Positions 44,261 through 52,215 of a DNA stretch of 64,000 bases are shown in pieces. The notes under the pieces were generated by a model. That model worked only from the letters and a program-made list of their open reading frames with translations, searched no databases and was not told the DNA's origin. Made by a program: the position numbers and the translations under genes. Within the stretch, counting starts at the first letter, position 1. Every line of letters starts with the position of its first letter. The DNA lies in assembly GCA_046726235.1 (NCBI GenBank), contig JBKPAD010000010.1, forward strand, positions 620,001 through 684,000, read 5' to 3'. The stretch comes from Nitricoxidireducens sp046726235. GTDB lineage: Bacteria > Pseudomonadota > Gammaproteobacteria > Burkholderiales > Rhodocyclaceae.

Positions 44261-44743
44261 ATGCGCTACGAACACCTCGTCGAAATCAACGATCCGCTGC
44301 ACCCCTTGCTGACGCCCATGACGCGCGAGCAACTCTGGCACGGCCTGGTGCGGCGCGCCTATGCGCCGCAGGAATTCGTCTACGGGCTCGACAACGCGGT
44401 GGTCGATGAAATGACCTCCGACGACGCCACCCGCGTCCTCGGCCGCACGCTCGACTACGGCACCTTCACCGTGCGCGACGTGGTGCGCCTGCGTGAGAAC
44501 GAGTCGGTCAGCACCGACGTCGAGCCGGGCGCCGAGTGGCCGCGCAGCCGCCTGGTGATCACCATCGAGGAGCCGCAGCAGGACCGGCTCTACCTGCGCT
44601 TCCTTTACGAGTGGGACGAGGTCGCCGCCGGCGGCGAGCTCGACGGCATCGCGCTGTCGATCCGCCGCCAAGCCTATCACGCGTCCGACCTCGACACCGT
44701 CGCGCGCCTGCGCGAACTGGCCGAGGAACTGCACCACGGCTAG
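44261..44743 (+). CDS. AtaL-like SRPBCC protein (DUF1857)
   Basis: A 160-residue protein. It begins MRYEHLVEINDPLHPLLTPMTREQLWHGLVRRA, a START/SRPBCC-like opening of the AtaL/DUF1857 group, with a central cavity-type beta sheet (RLVITIEE, RLYLRFLYEWDE) and a C-terminal helix. Ligand unknown; the fold holds hydrophobic small molecules. The start at 44261 follows the AGGGGAC ribosome site. Its stop overlaps the next convergent gene by four bases. Confidence 0.8.
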   Translation: MRYEHLVEINDPLHPLLTPMTREQLWHGLVRRAYAPQEFVYGLDNAVVDEMTSDDATRVLGRTLDYGTFTVRDVVRLRENESVSTDVEPGAEWPRSRLVITIEEPQQDRLYLRFLYEWDEVAAGGELDGIALSIRRQAYHASDLDTVARLRELAEELHHG

Positions 44744-44976
44744 CCGCCGCGCTCCCGCTCGTCGTCGGGCAGCAGGCAACTTTCGCCCTTGGCGCAGGTG
44801 AACACCGAGTGGCGCCACCAGGCGACGGCGACGACCGCCAGCGCGGCGAAGGCCAATATCTCGCGCCAGCCCGGCGCCGGCCGGCCCGCCTGCCACCACG
44901 CGACCAGCACCTGCAGCGATTCGATGCCCGCGACCAGCAGGGCGAAGGCGAGCAGCAGGAATCCGACACGCTTCAC
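44740..44976 (-). CDS. Small two-helix membrane protein
   Basis: A 78-residue protein with two hydrophobic helices (about 4-28 and 38-57) and a short tail with two Cys (FTCAKGESCLL). I do not recognise the family. It converges with the AtaL-like gene with a four-base overlap, and starts 116 bases from htpX, which runs the other way. Confidence 0.6.
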   Translation of the reverse strand: MKRVGFLLLAFALLVAGIESLQVLVAWWQAGRPAPGWREILAFAALAVVAVAWWRHSVFTCAKGESCLLPDDERERGG

Positions 44977-45092
44977 GGCCGGCCCTCACATCGGCAAAAA
45001 CGAATCGTCGCTTTCATAAATTCGAGTTGTTCGATGTATCGCGCTGCCGTAGACTCGCGCCCGCATCATTCACGAAAGGGGTTCATTCGACC

Positions 45093-45971
45093 ATGAAAAG
45101 AGTCTTCCTGCTGATCGCCACCAACCTCGCCATCATGCTCGTGCTGGGCATCGTCAGCACGTTGACCGGCGCCCACCGCTTCTTCTCCTCGTCCGGACTC
45201 GACCTCGGCAAGCTGCTGTTCTTCGCCCTGCTGATGGGCTTCGGCGGCGCCTTCCTCTCGCTGTGGATGTCGAAGACCATCGCCAAGTGGTCGACCGGCG
45301 CGCGCGTCATCGCGTCGCCCGAGACCTCGACCGAGTTCTGGCTGTTCGAGACCGTGCGCAAATTCTCCGAGAAGGCCGGCCTGCCGATGCCCGAGGTCGC
45401 CGTGTACGACGGCGAGCCCAACGCCTTCGCCACCGGCGCCAGCCGCAACAGCTCGCTGGTCGCCGTGTCGACCGGCCTGCTGCAGACCATGACGCGCGAA
45501 GAAGCCGAGGCCGTCATCGCCCACGAGGTCGCGCACATCGCCAACGGCGACATGGTCACGCTGACGCTGATCCAGGGCGTGGTGAACACCTTCGTCATCT
45601 TCCTCGCCCGCGTCGTCGGCTGGATGGTCGACTCGGCGCTGCGCAAGGGCGACCAGGAATCGTCCGGCCCCGGCATCGGCTACACCATCGCCGTCATCGT
45701 CGCCGACATCGTCTTCGGCATCCTCGCCAGCGTCATCGTCATGTACTTCTCGCGCCAGCGCGAATTCCGCGCCGACGCCGGGGCCGCCCATCTGATGGGC
45801 TCGCCGCAGCCGATGATGAATGCCCTGCGCCGCCTCGGCGGCATGGAAGCTGGCGAACTGCCGCAGAACGTCGCCACCGCCGGCATCAACGGCCGCGCCG
45901 GCTGGAGCCAGCTCTTCTCGAGCCATCCGCCGCTCGAAGACCGCATCGCCGCGCTGGCCCAGCGCGGCTGA
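45093..45971 (+). CDS. htpX: Membrane metalloprotease HtpX
   Basis: A 292-residue inner-membrane zinc protease that degrades damaged membrane proteins. Two N-terminal helices (about 1-60), the zinc site HEVAH at residues 144-148, two further helices, then a downstream EFRADAGAAHLMG supplying the third ligand Glu. ATG at 45093 gives the canonical MKRVFLLIATNLAI start with AAAGGGG upstream. It converges with the PHA synthase across a strong hairpin. Confidence 0.96.
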   Translation: MKRVFLLIATNLAIMLVLGIVSTLTGAHRFFSSSGLDLGKLLFFALLMGFGGAFLSLWMSKTIAKWSTGARVIASPETSTEFWLFETVRKFSEKAGLPMPEVAVYDGEPNAFATGASRNSSLVAVSTGLLQTMTREEAEAVIAHEVAHIANGDMVTLTLIQGVVNTFVIFLARVVGWMVDSALRKGDQESSGPGIGYTIAVIVADIVFGILASVIVMYFSRQREFRADAGAAHLMGSPQPMMNALRRLGGMEAGELPQNVATAGINGRAGWSQLFSSHPPLEDRIAALAQRG

Positions 45972-45978
45972 CCCGGCC

Positions 45979-45998
45979 CGCCGGCTCCGGCCGGCGGA
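45979..45998. terminator. Hairpin between convergent htpX and phaC
   Basis: Perfect 8-base arms CCGCCGGC and GCCGGCGG with a 4-base loop in a 32-base gap between two convergent genes. No T-run, but the stable GC stem suggests a shared two-way terminator. Confidence 0.5.
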
Positions 45999-46003
45999 CT
46001 CCC

Positions 46004-47899
46004 CTAGTCCTGATGCACGTAGCGCCCGGGGGCGTCGTCGAGCGCGACGATGCCCTGCTCGGGCGCGCCCATTTGCGGCGGCGGCACGCGCCCCGACGAG
46101 CCCTTCGCCAGCCAGTCCTGCCACGCCGGCCACCATGATCCCTCCGTGCGCGGCGTCGTGTCGTGCCACTGCTTCGGATGCAGGTAGCGGTGCTGCGCGT
46201 CGTGGAACGTCATCCTGTAGCTGCGCCGCGGCCGCCCCGGCTCGCTGACGATGCCGGCGTTGTGGCCGCCGGTCGTCAGCACGAAGCTGATGTCGGTGTC
46301 GGTATAGAGGTGAACCTTGTACACCGAGCGCCAGGGCGCGATGTGGTCCTTCTCGGTGCCGACGGCGAAGATCGGCACCCGGATATCGGTCAGCGCGATG
46401 CCCTCGTCGCCGACGACGTAGCGGCCCTCGGCGAGGTCGTTGTTGAGGAACAGGCTGCGCAGGTACTCCGAGTGCATGCGGAACGGCAGCCGCGTCGAAT
46501 CCGCGCTCCAGGCCATCAGGTCGAACATCGGCTGGCGCTCGCCGTGCAGGTAGTCGTCCACCACCCGCGACCAGATCAGGTCCTTGGAGCGCAGCAGGTT
46601 GAAGGCTGCGGAAAGCTGGTTCTTGTCCAGGAAGCCCTGCTCCGCCATGATGTTCTCGAGGAAGGTCAGTTGCGCCTCGTCGATGAACAGCAGCAGCTCG
46701 CCGGCCTCCTCGAAGTCCACCTGCGCGGCCAGCAGCGTCATCGACGCGATGCGCTCGTCGCGATCGCGCGCCATCGTCGCCACCACCAGCGACAGCAACG
46801 TGCCGCCGAGGCAATAACCGACCGCGTGCACCTTGCGCCCGGGCACCACCTTGCCGACGACGTCCAGGGCTTCCATCACCCCGGTCTCGCGGTAGTCGTC
46901 CATGCCCAGGTCGCGGTCTTCCTTGCCGGGATTGACCCACGAGATCATGAACACCGTGTGGCCGTGCTCGACCAGATACCTTATCAGCGAGTTCTGCGGC
47001 GAGAGGTCGAGGATGTAGTACTTCATGATCCAGGCCGGCACGATCAGCAGCGGCTCGGCGTGCACGTCCGGCGTCTGCGGCGAATACTGGATCACCTCCA
47101 TGATGCGGTTGCGATGGATGACCTTGCCCGGCGTCACCGCGACCGCCTCGCCGGGGCGATACTGCTCGGCCCCGGCCGGCTTGCGGCCCGACATCTGGCG
47201 CAGCGCATCGTTGGCCGCATTCACGGCGCCCTGGACGAGATTGCGGCCGCCGCGCTCGAGCGTGGTCTTCAGCACGTCCGGATTGGTCAGGGGGAAATTC
47301 GACGGCGACCAGACGTCGGTGAGCTGGCGCGCGATGAAGGCGAGCAGGTCGCGGTGGTGCTGGCTGACGCCCTGCACAGTCGTCGTCGCCTGCTGCCACC
47401 ACTGCTCCGTGAGCAGATAGCTCTCGGCATAGACGTTGAACGGCCAGCGCGCCCAGCCCTCGCCGCGGAAGCGCATGTCGCCTTCGCGCAGCTCGGCGCA
47501 GCTGCCGCCGTCGGCGCGCGTGGCGCAGGTCTGCGCAAAACTGACCAGATGGATGAGCTTGTCGGTCGCCTCGCGCGCCAGCTCGTGCTGCTTGCCGGGC
47601 TGCATCGCCATGTGCCCCACCCAGTCGAGCCAAGCGAGCGACAACGCGGTCGGCGCGGCACCGCCGGTGAAGCGGCCGATCAGCGCGTGGATCTTGCGAT
47701 CGACCTCCGGCGTGCGCAGCACCGGGCCGATCTTCGGCGCCACGCGCTTGGCGCTGAAGCCCGTGCCCTCGCCTTCGATCGGCTGCGTGTGGGAAGGCAC
47801 ACCCGAGTCGACGAGCGTCAAGGTCTCCTCGGTGCGGCCCTTGCGGCGTGCGGGCTTTCCCTTGGTGCCGGCGGGCGCCTGCGGAATGGGATTCGCCAT
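46004..47899 (-). CDS. phaC: Class I-type polyhydroxyalkanoate synthase
   Basis: A 631-residue PHA polymerase. The nucleophile Cys363 sits in HAVGYCLGGTLLS, the PhaC lipase-like box; the catalytic Asp is in GTEKDHIAPWRS and the His in TGGHNAGIV. The N-terminal 150 residues are PhaC-specific, with WW-type aromatic motifs (FNVYAESYLLTEQWW). Length and the lack of a PhaE/PhaR neighbour fit class I. No phaA or phaB is adjacent, so 3-hydroxyacyl-CoA must come from genes elsewhere, possibly the thiolase/SDR cluster in this window. A separate DUF3141 PhaC-like protein is at 24369. Confidence 0.92.
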   Translation of the reverse strand: MANPIPQAPAGTKGKPARRKGRTEETLTLVDSGVPSHTQPIEGEGTGFSAKRVAPKIGPVLRTPEVDRKIHALIGRFTGGAAPTALSLAWLDWVGHMAMQPGKQHELAREATDKLIHLVSFAQTCATRADGGSCAELREGDMRFRGEGWARWPFNVYAESYLLTEQWWQQATTTVQGVSQHHRDLLAFIARQLTDVWSPSNFPLTNPDVLKTTLERGGRNLVQGAVNAANDALRQMSGRKPAGAEQYRPGEAVAVTPGKVIHRNRIMEVIQYSPQTPDVHAEPLLIVPAWIMKYYILDLSPQNSLIRYLVEHGHTVFMISWVNPGKEDRDLGMDDYRETGVMEALDVVGKVVPGRKVHAVGYCLGGTLLSLVVATMARDRDERIASMTLLAAQVDFEEAGELLLFIDEAQLTFLENIMAEQGFLDKNQLSAAFNLLRSKDLIWSRVVDDYLHGERQPMFDLMAWSADSTRLPFRMHSEYLRSLFLNNDLAEGRYVVGDEGIALTDIRVPIFAVGTEKDHIAPWRSVYKVHLYTDTDISFVLTTGGHNAGIVSEPGRPRRSYRMTFHDAQHRYLHPKQWHDTTPRTEGSWWPAWQDWLAKGSSGRVPPPQMGAPEQGIVALDDAPGRYVHQD

Positions 47900-48008
47900 G
47901 TTCGTTTCCTTTCGTCGAATAGCCTCGACGCTGCCGGCAATTTTCGTGCGCCCGCCCCGGCGCGGAGCCGTTTATCATCGCCGCACCCCAACGGAGGAGA
48001 CCAAAAAA

Positions 48009-48947
48009 ATGCCAATCGCCAAACCTTTTCTCAGCCTGCTTCTCGCCCTCGCCGCGCTTCATGCGACGGCGGCCGAACTGCGCGACTACGCGGCGCGAAA
48101 AGTGGCGCCCAACACCTGGGTGATCCACGGCCCGCTCGGCGACCCCTCGGTCGAGAACCAGGGCTTCATGAACAATCCCGCCTTCGTCCTGACCAGGGAA
48201 GGCGTCGTCGTCGTCGATCCCGGTTCGAGCGTGCAGGCCGGCCGCATGGTGCTGCGCCAGATCCGCAAGGTCACCGACAAGCCGGTGACCCACGTGCTCG
48301 ACACGCACGTGCACGGCGACCACTGGCTCGGCAACCAGGCCATCCTCGACGCCTATCCGAATGCGCAACTGATCGCGCACCCGGAAATGATCAAGCGCGC
48401 CAACGCCGGCGCCGGCGCCGACTGGGTCGACCGCATGGATCGCCTCACCAACGGCTTCACCCGCGGCACGCAGGCGAAAGTGCCGACGGTCCCCGTCACC
48501 GAGAGCCAGGAACTCAAGCTCGGCGGCCTCAGCTTCCGCATCCACGCGCCCGAGAAGGCGCACTCGCACACCGACATCATGATCGAGGTCGTCGAGGACA
48601 AAGTGCTGTTCACCGGCGACAACGTCCTCAACGGCCGCTTCGGCCGCATGGACGACGGCACCTACGCCGGCAACATCGCCGCCTGCGAGCGCGCCGCCAA
48701 GGTGCCGGCGAAGGTCTTCGTGCCCGGCCACGGCGCCACCGGCGGGCGCGAGATAGTGCTCTCCTATCGCGACTACCTGGCGACGCTGTTCGGCAGCGTC
48801 AAGGCCGAGTACGACAAGGGCAAGCAGGATTACGAGATGAAGGACACCGTGCGCGCCAAGCTCGCCAAGTGGACCAAGTGGGAAGGCTTCGACCTCCACT
48901 TCGGCCGCCAGATCAGCGTCGCCGTGCTCGAGCTGGAGGCGATGTAG
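48009..48947 (+). CDS. Secreted metallo-beta-lactamase-fold hydrolase
   Basis: A 312-residue protein. Signal peptide MPIAKPFLSLLLALAALHATA, then an MBL fold with HVHGDHW (His100, His102, Asp104, His105) and later ligands in KAHSHTDI, FTGDN and VPGHG. Such exported MBL proteins include quinoprotein-relay and thioester or lactone hydrolases, so the substrate is open; nothing indicates a beta-lactamase. GGAGGAG lies shortly upstream of the ATG. It diverges from phaC and is seven bases before recC. Confidence 0.85.
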   Translation: MPIAKPFLSLLLALAALHATAAELRDYAARKVAPNTWVIHGPLGDPSVENQGFMNNPAFVLTREGVVVVDPGSSVQAGRMVLRQIRKVTDKPVTHVLDTHVHGDHWLGNQAILDAYPNAQLIAHPEMIKRANAGAGADWVDRMDRLTNGFTRGTQAKVPTVPVTESQELKLGGLSFRIHAPEKAHSHTDIMIEVVEDKVLFTGDNVLNGRFGRMDDGTYAGNIAACERAAKVPAKVFVPGHGATGGREIVLSYRDYLATLFGSVKAEYDKGKQDYEMKDTVRAKLAKWTKWEGFDLHFGRQISVAVLELEAM

Positions 48948-48954
48948 CGGAGGA

Positions 48955-51900
48955 ATGTTGCGACTCGCGTTTTCCAACCGCTACGAGGAACTCCAGGACG
49001 CGCTGCTCGACGCCCTCGAGACGCCGCCGGCCTCGCCGTTCGCCGCCGAGCAGATCATCGTGCCGAGCGCCGCGCTGCGGCGCCGGCTCACGCTGGCGAT
49101 CGCGCAGCGCCGCGGCGTCTGCGCCAACGTCGAACTCGCCTTCCTCGCGCAATGGCTGTGGAAGCAGATCGCGCGCGTCGTCCCCAAGGTCGCCGCCGAC
49201 TCGCCCTTCGCCTCGCCGGTGCTGGCGTGGCGCATCTTCCGCCTCTTCGGCGACGCGAGCTTCACCGAACCGCACCCGCGGCTGGCCGGCTACCTCGCGC
49301 AGGCCGACGCCGTCATGCGCCTCGACCTGGCGACGCGCACCGCCGGACTGTTCGAGCAATACCTGACCTACCGCCAGGACTGGCTCGGCGCCTGGACCGA
49401 CAGGCGCAGCGTCGGCGAGCACGAGGACGAAGCCTGGCAAGCCGCGCTGTGGCGGCGCATCGCGCAGGAACTCGGCACCGGCAAGCGCCATCCGGCCGCC
49501 GCCTTCCTCGACGCCGTCGACGCTTCCGAATCGGCGCTCGACGCCGGCCTGCCCGAAGCGGCGCACGTCTTCTGCCTGCCGACGATGCCGCCGCTCTACA
49601 TCGACATCCTGCGCCGCCTCGGCCGGCGCATGGACCTGCGGCTCTACGTTCTCAACCCCTGCCGCGAATACTGGTTCGAGATCGTCGACCGCAAGCGTCT
49701 CTCCTATCTCGCCGCCAGCCGCAAGCTCGACCACCACGAGGAAGGCAACCGCCTGCTCGCCGCCTGGGGCAAGCAGACGCAGGCGCAGATCGACCTGCTG
49801 CTCGAGCACGCCGGCGACGCCGAGGTCGATGACGACCGCTTCATGCCGGCGCACGGCGGCACGCTGCTCGGCGCGCTCCAGAACTCGATCCTGGAACTCG
49901 ACAACCTCGCCCCCGGCAGCCTCGCGCTGGTCGACGACGACCGCAGCCTCGAGGTGCATGTCTGCCACTCGCCGACGCGCGAACTCGAAGTGCTGCACGA
50001 CCGCCTGCTCGGCCTGTTCGCCGGCCCCAATCCGCCGCGCCCCGAGGACGTGCTCGTCGTCACGCCCGACCTCGACGACGCCGCGCCGCTGATCGACGCC
50101 GTGTTCGGCAACGCGCCGCGCGAGCGCCGCATCCCCTATGCGATCAGCGGCCGCGGCCGCGCCGGCATCAACGCCGCGGCGAGCGCCCTGCTCGACCTGC
50201 TGGCGCTCGCCGGCTCGCGCTTCGCCGCGAGCGCCGTGTTCGACCTGCTGCAGCAGACTATCGTCCAACGCCGCTTCGGCCTCGACGCCGAAGCGCTCGA
50301 CGGCCTGCGCGGCTGGATCGAGGACGCCGCCATCCGCTGGGGCCTCGACGGCCGCCACCGCGAGGCGCTCGGCCTGCCGCCGCTCGAACGCCACAGCTTC
50401 GCCGACGGCCTCGACCGCCTGTTCCTCGGCTATGCGCTGCCCGATGCCGCCGCCGCGCCCTTCGCCGGCCGCTTGCCGGCCGGCGGTGCCGAGGGCTCGC
50501 AGGCGCTGCTGCTCGGCGTGCTCGACGACCTCGTCGGCCGCCTCGCACGCCTGCCGCGCGAACTCGGCCGCCCGCAGACGCCGGACGAATGGCAGGCGAC
50601 GCTGCTCGCGCTCTGCGACGGCTTCCTCGCCCCGAGCGACGACGAGATCGAAGACCTGCGCGAGTTGCGCCAGGCGATCGGCGAACTGCGCGCCAACATG
50701 GCGCGCGGCGCGCTCGACGAACCGGTGGCGCGCGAGGTCGTCGCCGCAGCGCTGTCGGCGCTGCTCGACGACCCGGCCCACGGCGGCGTGCCGACCGGCG
50801 CCGTCACCTTCAGCTCCATGAGCAGCCTGCGCGGCCTGCCCTATCGCGTCGCCTGCGTCGTCGGCCTCGCCGACGGCGCCTTCCCCACCGATTCGCGCCC
50901 GGCCGAGTTCGACCTCATGGCGGCGCAGCCGCGGCGCGGCGACCGCCAGCGCCGCATCGACGAACGCAACCTGTTCCTCGACCTGCTGCTCGCCGCGCGC
51001 GAGACCCTGCACCTGAGCTACACCGGCCGCAGCGTCGTCGACAACTCGTCCCTGCCGCCCTCGGTGCTGGTCGCCGAACTGCTCGACGTCGCACTCGCCG
51101 CCACCGGCGCCGAGCGCCGCCGCCTCGTCGTCGAGCACCCGCTGCAGGCCTTCTCGCCCGAGTGCTTCGCCGACGGCGGCGAGCCGCGCCGGCGCAGCCA
51201 CCGGCGCGAGTACTGCGAGGCACTGCAGGCCGGCCTCGCCGCGCCGATGTCCGCGGCGTCGGCCGGCACCGGCGTCGAGGACGACGACGAGGCCGCCTCC
51301 GAAGTCCATCGCCTGTTCTTCGCCGCGCCCTTGCCGGCCCCGGACGAAGAGTGGCGCGAAGTCGACCTCGACCAGTTCATCGGCTTCTTCCGCAATCCGA
51401 GCCGCGGCCTGCTGCGCCGCCGCCTCGGCCTCGACCTCGTCGCTGCCGACGACGAACTGCAGGACGACGAACCCTTCCTGCCCGAATACGACGGCCGCAG
51501 CGCCGTCGCCGAGCGCCTGCTGCCTGCCCTGCTCGCCGGCGCACCGGCCGAAGACCTGCGCGCCATCGGCCTCGCCGGCAACGAATACCCGGCCGGCCGC
51601 CTCGGCGAGCTGCTGTTCGAGCGCGAGCTGCAAAGCCTCGCCGCCTTCGCCGCCAACGTACGCGCCGACACCGCCGCGCCCTGCATCGAGCCCTGCGGCA
51701 TCGACCTCGACCTCGATCTCGACGGCGAGCGCTGGCGCCTGCGCGCCGGCTTCGCCGACCTGCGCCCGAACGGCCTCGTGCGCCACCGCTACGACGACAC
51801 GCGCCCGGTCGACTACCTCGCCGGCTGGTTCGCGCACCTCGCGCTCTGCGCGGCGACGCCGCCAAGCGTCGCGCCGCGCACCGTCTGGCATTCGCGCGAC

Positions 51901-52215
51901 GGCAGCTACCGCCTCGAACCCTGCGCCGACGCGCGCGCGCGCCTCGCCGAACTGCTGCGCCTCTATCGCGCCGGCCTGCAGTCGCCGCTGCACTTCTACC
52001 CCAAGGCGGCCTGGGCGCTGGTCCGCAGCGGCAACCCCGCCGAAGCCGCCAAAGTCTGGCACGCCAGCGAGCGCCATCCGTTCGGCGAAGAGAAGGACGC
52101 CTTCCACCGCCTCGCGCTGCGCGGCGTCGCCGACCCGCTCGACGACGTCTTCGCCGCCTGCGCCAACGCGGTGTTCGGTTCGATGATGGCCTGCCTGAAG
52201 GACGAGCGGCTGTGA
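48955..52215 (+). CDS. recC: Exonuclease V subunit RecC
   Basis: A 1,086-residue protein matching RecC. It begins MLRLAFSNRYEELQDALLDAL, with FLAQWLWKQIARVVP and the inactive helicase-like core (motifs such as ARHPRPEDVLVVTPDLD-like, here PNPPRPEDVLVVTP), and a C-terminal inactive nuclease-like domain. RecC holds RecB and RecD together and recognises Chi. GCGGAGGA abuts the ATG, so the next codon, TTG at 48958, may be the true start. The stop overlaps recB by four bases. Confidence 0.95.
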   Translation: MLRLAFSNRYEELQDALLDALETPPASPFAAEQIIVPSAALRRRLTLAIAQRRGVCANVELAFLAQWLWKQIARVVPKVAADSPFASPVLAWRIFRLFGDASFTEPHPRLAGYLAQADAVMRLDLATRTAGLFEQYLTYRQDWLGAWTDRRSVGEHEDEAWQAALWRRIAQELGTGKRHPAAAFLDAVDASESALDAGLPEAAHVFCLPTMPPLYIDILRRLGRRMDLRLYVLNPCREYWFEIVDRKRLSYLAASRKLDHHEEGNRLLAAWGKQTQAQIDLLLEHAGDAEVDDDRFMPAHGGTLLGALQNSILELDNLAPGSLALVDDDRSLEVHVCHSPTRELEVLHDRLLGLFAGPNPPRPEDVLVVTPDLDDAAPLIDAVFGNAPRERRIPYAISGRGRAGINAAASALLDLLALAGSRFAASAVFDLLQQTIVQRRFGLDAEALDGLRGWIEDAAIRWGLDGRHREALGLPPLERHSFADGLDRLFLGYALPDAAAAPFAGRLPAGGAEGSQALLLGVLDDLVGRLARLPRELGRPQTPDEWQATLLALCDGFLAPSDDEIEDLRELRQAIGELRANMARGALDEPVAREVVAAALSALLDDPAHGGVPTGAVTFSSMSSLRGLPYRVACVVGLADGAFPTDSRPAEFDLMAAQPRRGDRQRRIDERNLFLDLLLAARETLHLSYTGRSVVDNSSLPPSVLVAELLDVALAATGAERRRLVVEHPLQAFSPECFADGGEPRRRSHRREYCEALQAGLAAPMSAASAGTGVEDDDEAASEVHRLFFAAPLPAPDEEWREVDLDQFIGFFRNPSRGLLRRRLGLDLVAADDELQDDEPFLPEYDGRSAVAERLLPALLAGAPAEDLRAIGLAGNEYPAGRLGELLFERELQSLAAFAANVRADTAAPCIEPCGIDLDLDLDGERWRLRAGFADLRPNGLVRHRYDDTRPVDYLAGWFAHLALCAATPPSVAPRTVWHSRDGSYRLEPCADARARLAELLRLYRAGLQSPLHFYPKAAWALVRSGNPAEAAKVWHASERHPFGEEKDAFHRLALRGVADPLDDVFAACANAVFGSMMACLKDERL

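Noticed and set aside
48009..48947. Beta-lactamase (antibiotic resistance) call for the MBL-fold protein
   Set aside because: The HxHxDH motif is shared by many hydrolases; nothing specific to beta-lactamases is present.
45066..48977. A 1,303-codon minus-strand frame across htpX, phaC and the MBL gene
   Set aside because: It crosses three clear genes and changes composition at each; only an artefact of high G+C.
48913..52107. A 1,064-codon open frame on the minus strand opposite recC
   Set aside because: It mirrors the coding frame of recC, is rich in Ala/Gly/Val/Glu repeats from GC-skewed codons, and has no recognisable domain. Same for long frames opposite the MscS-type gene, RecB, RecD, PhaC and LepA.
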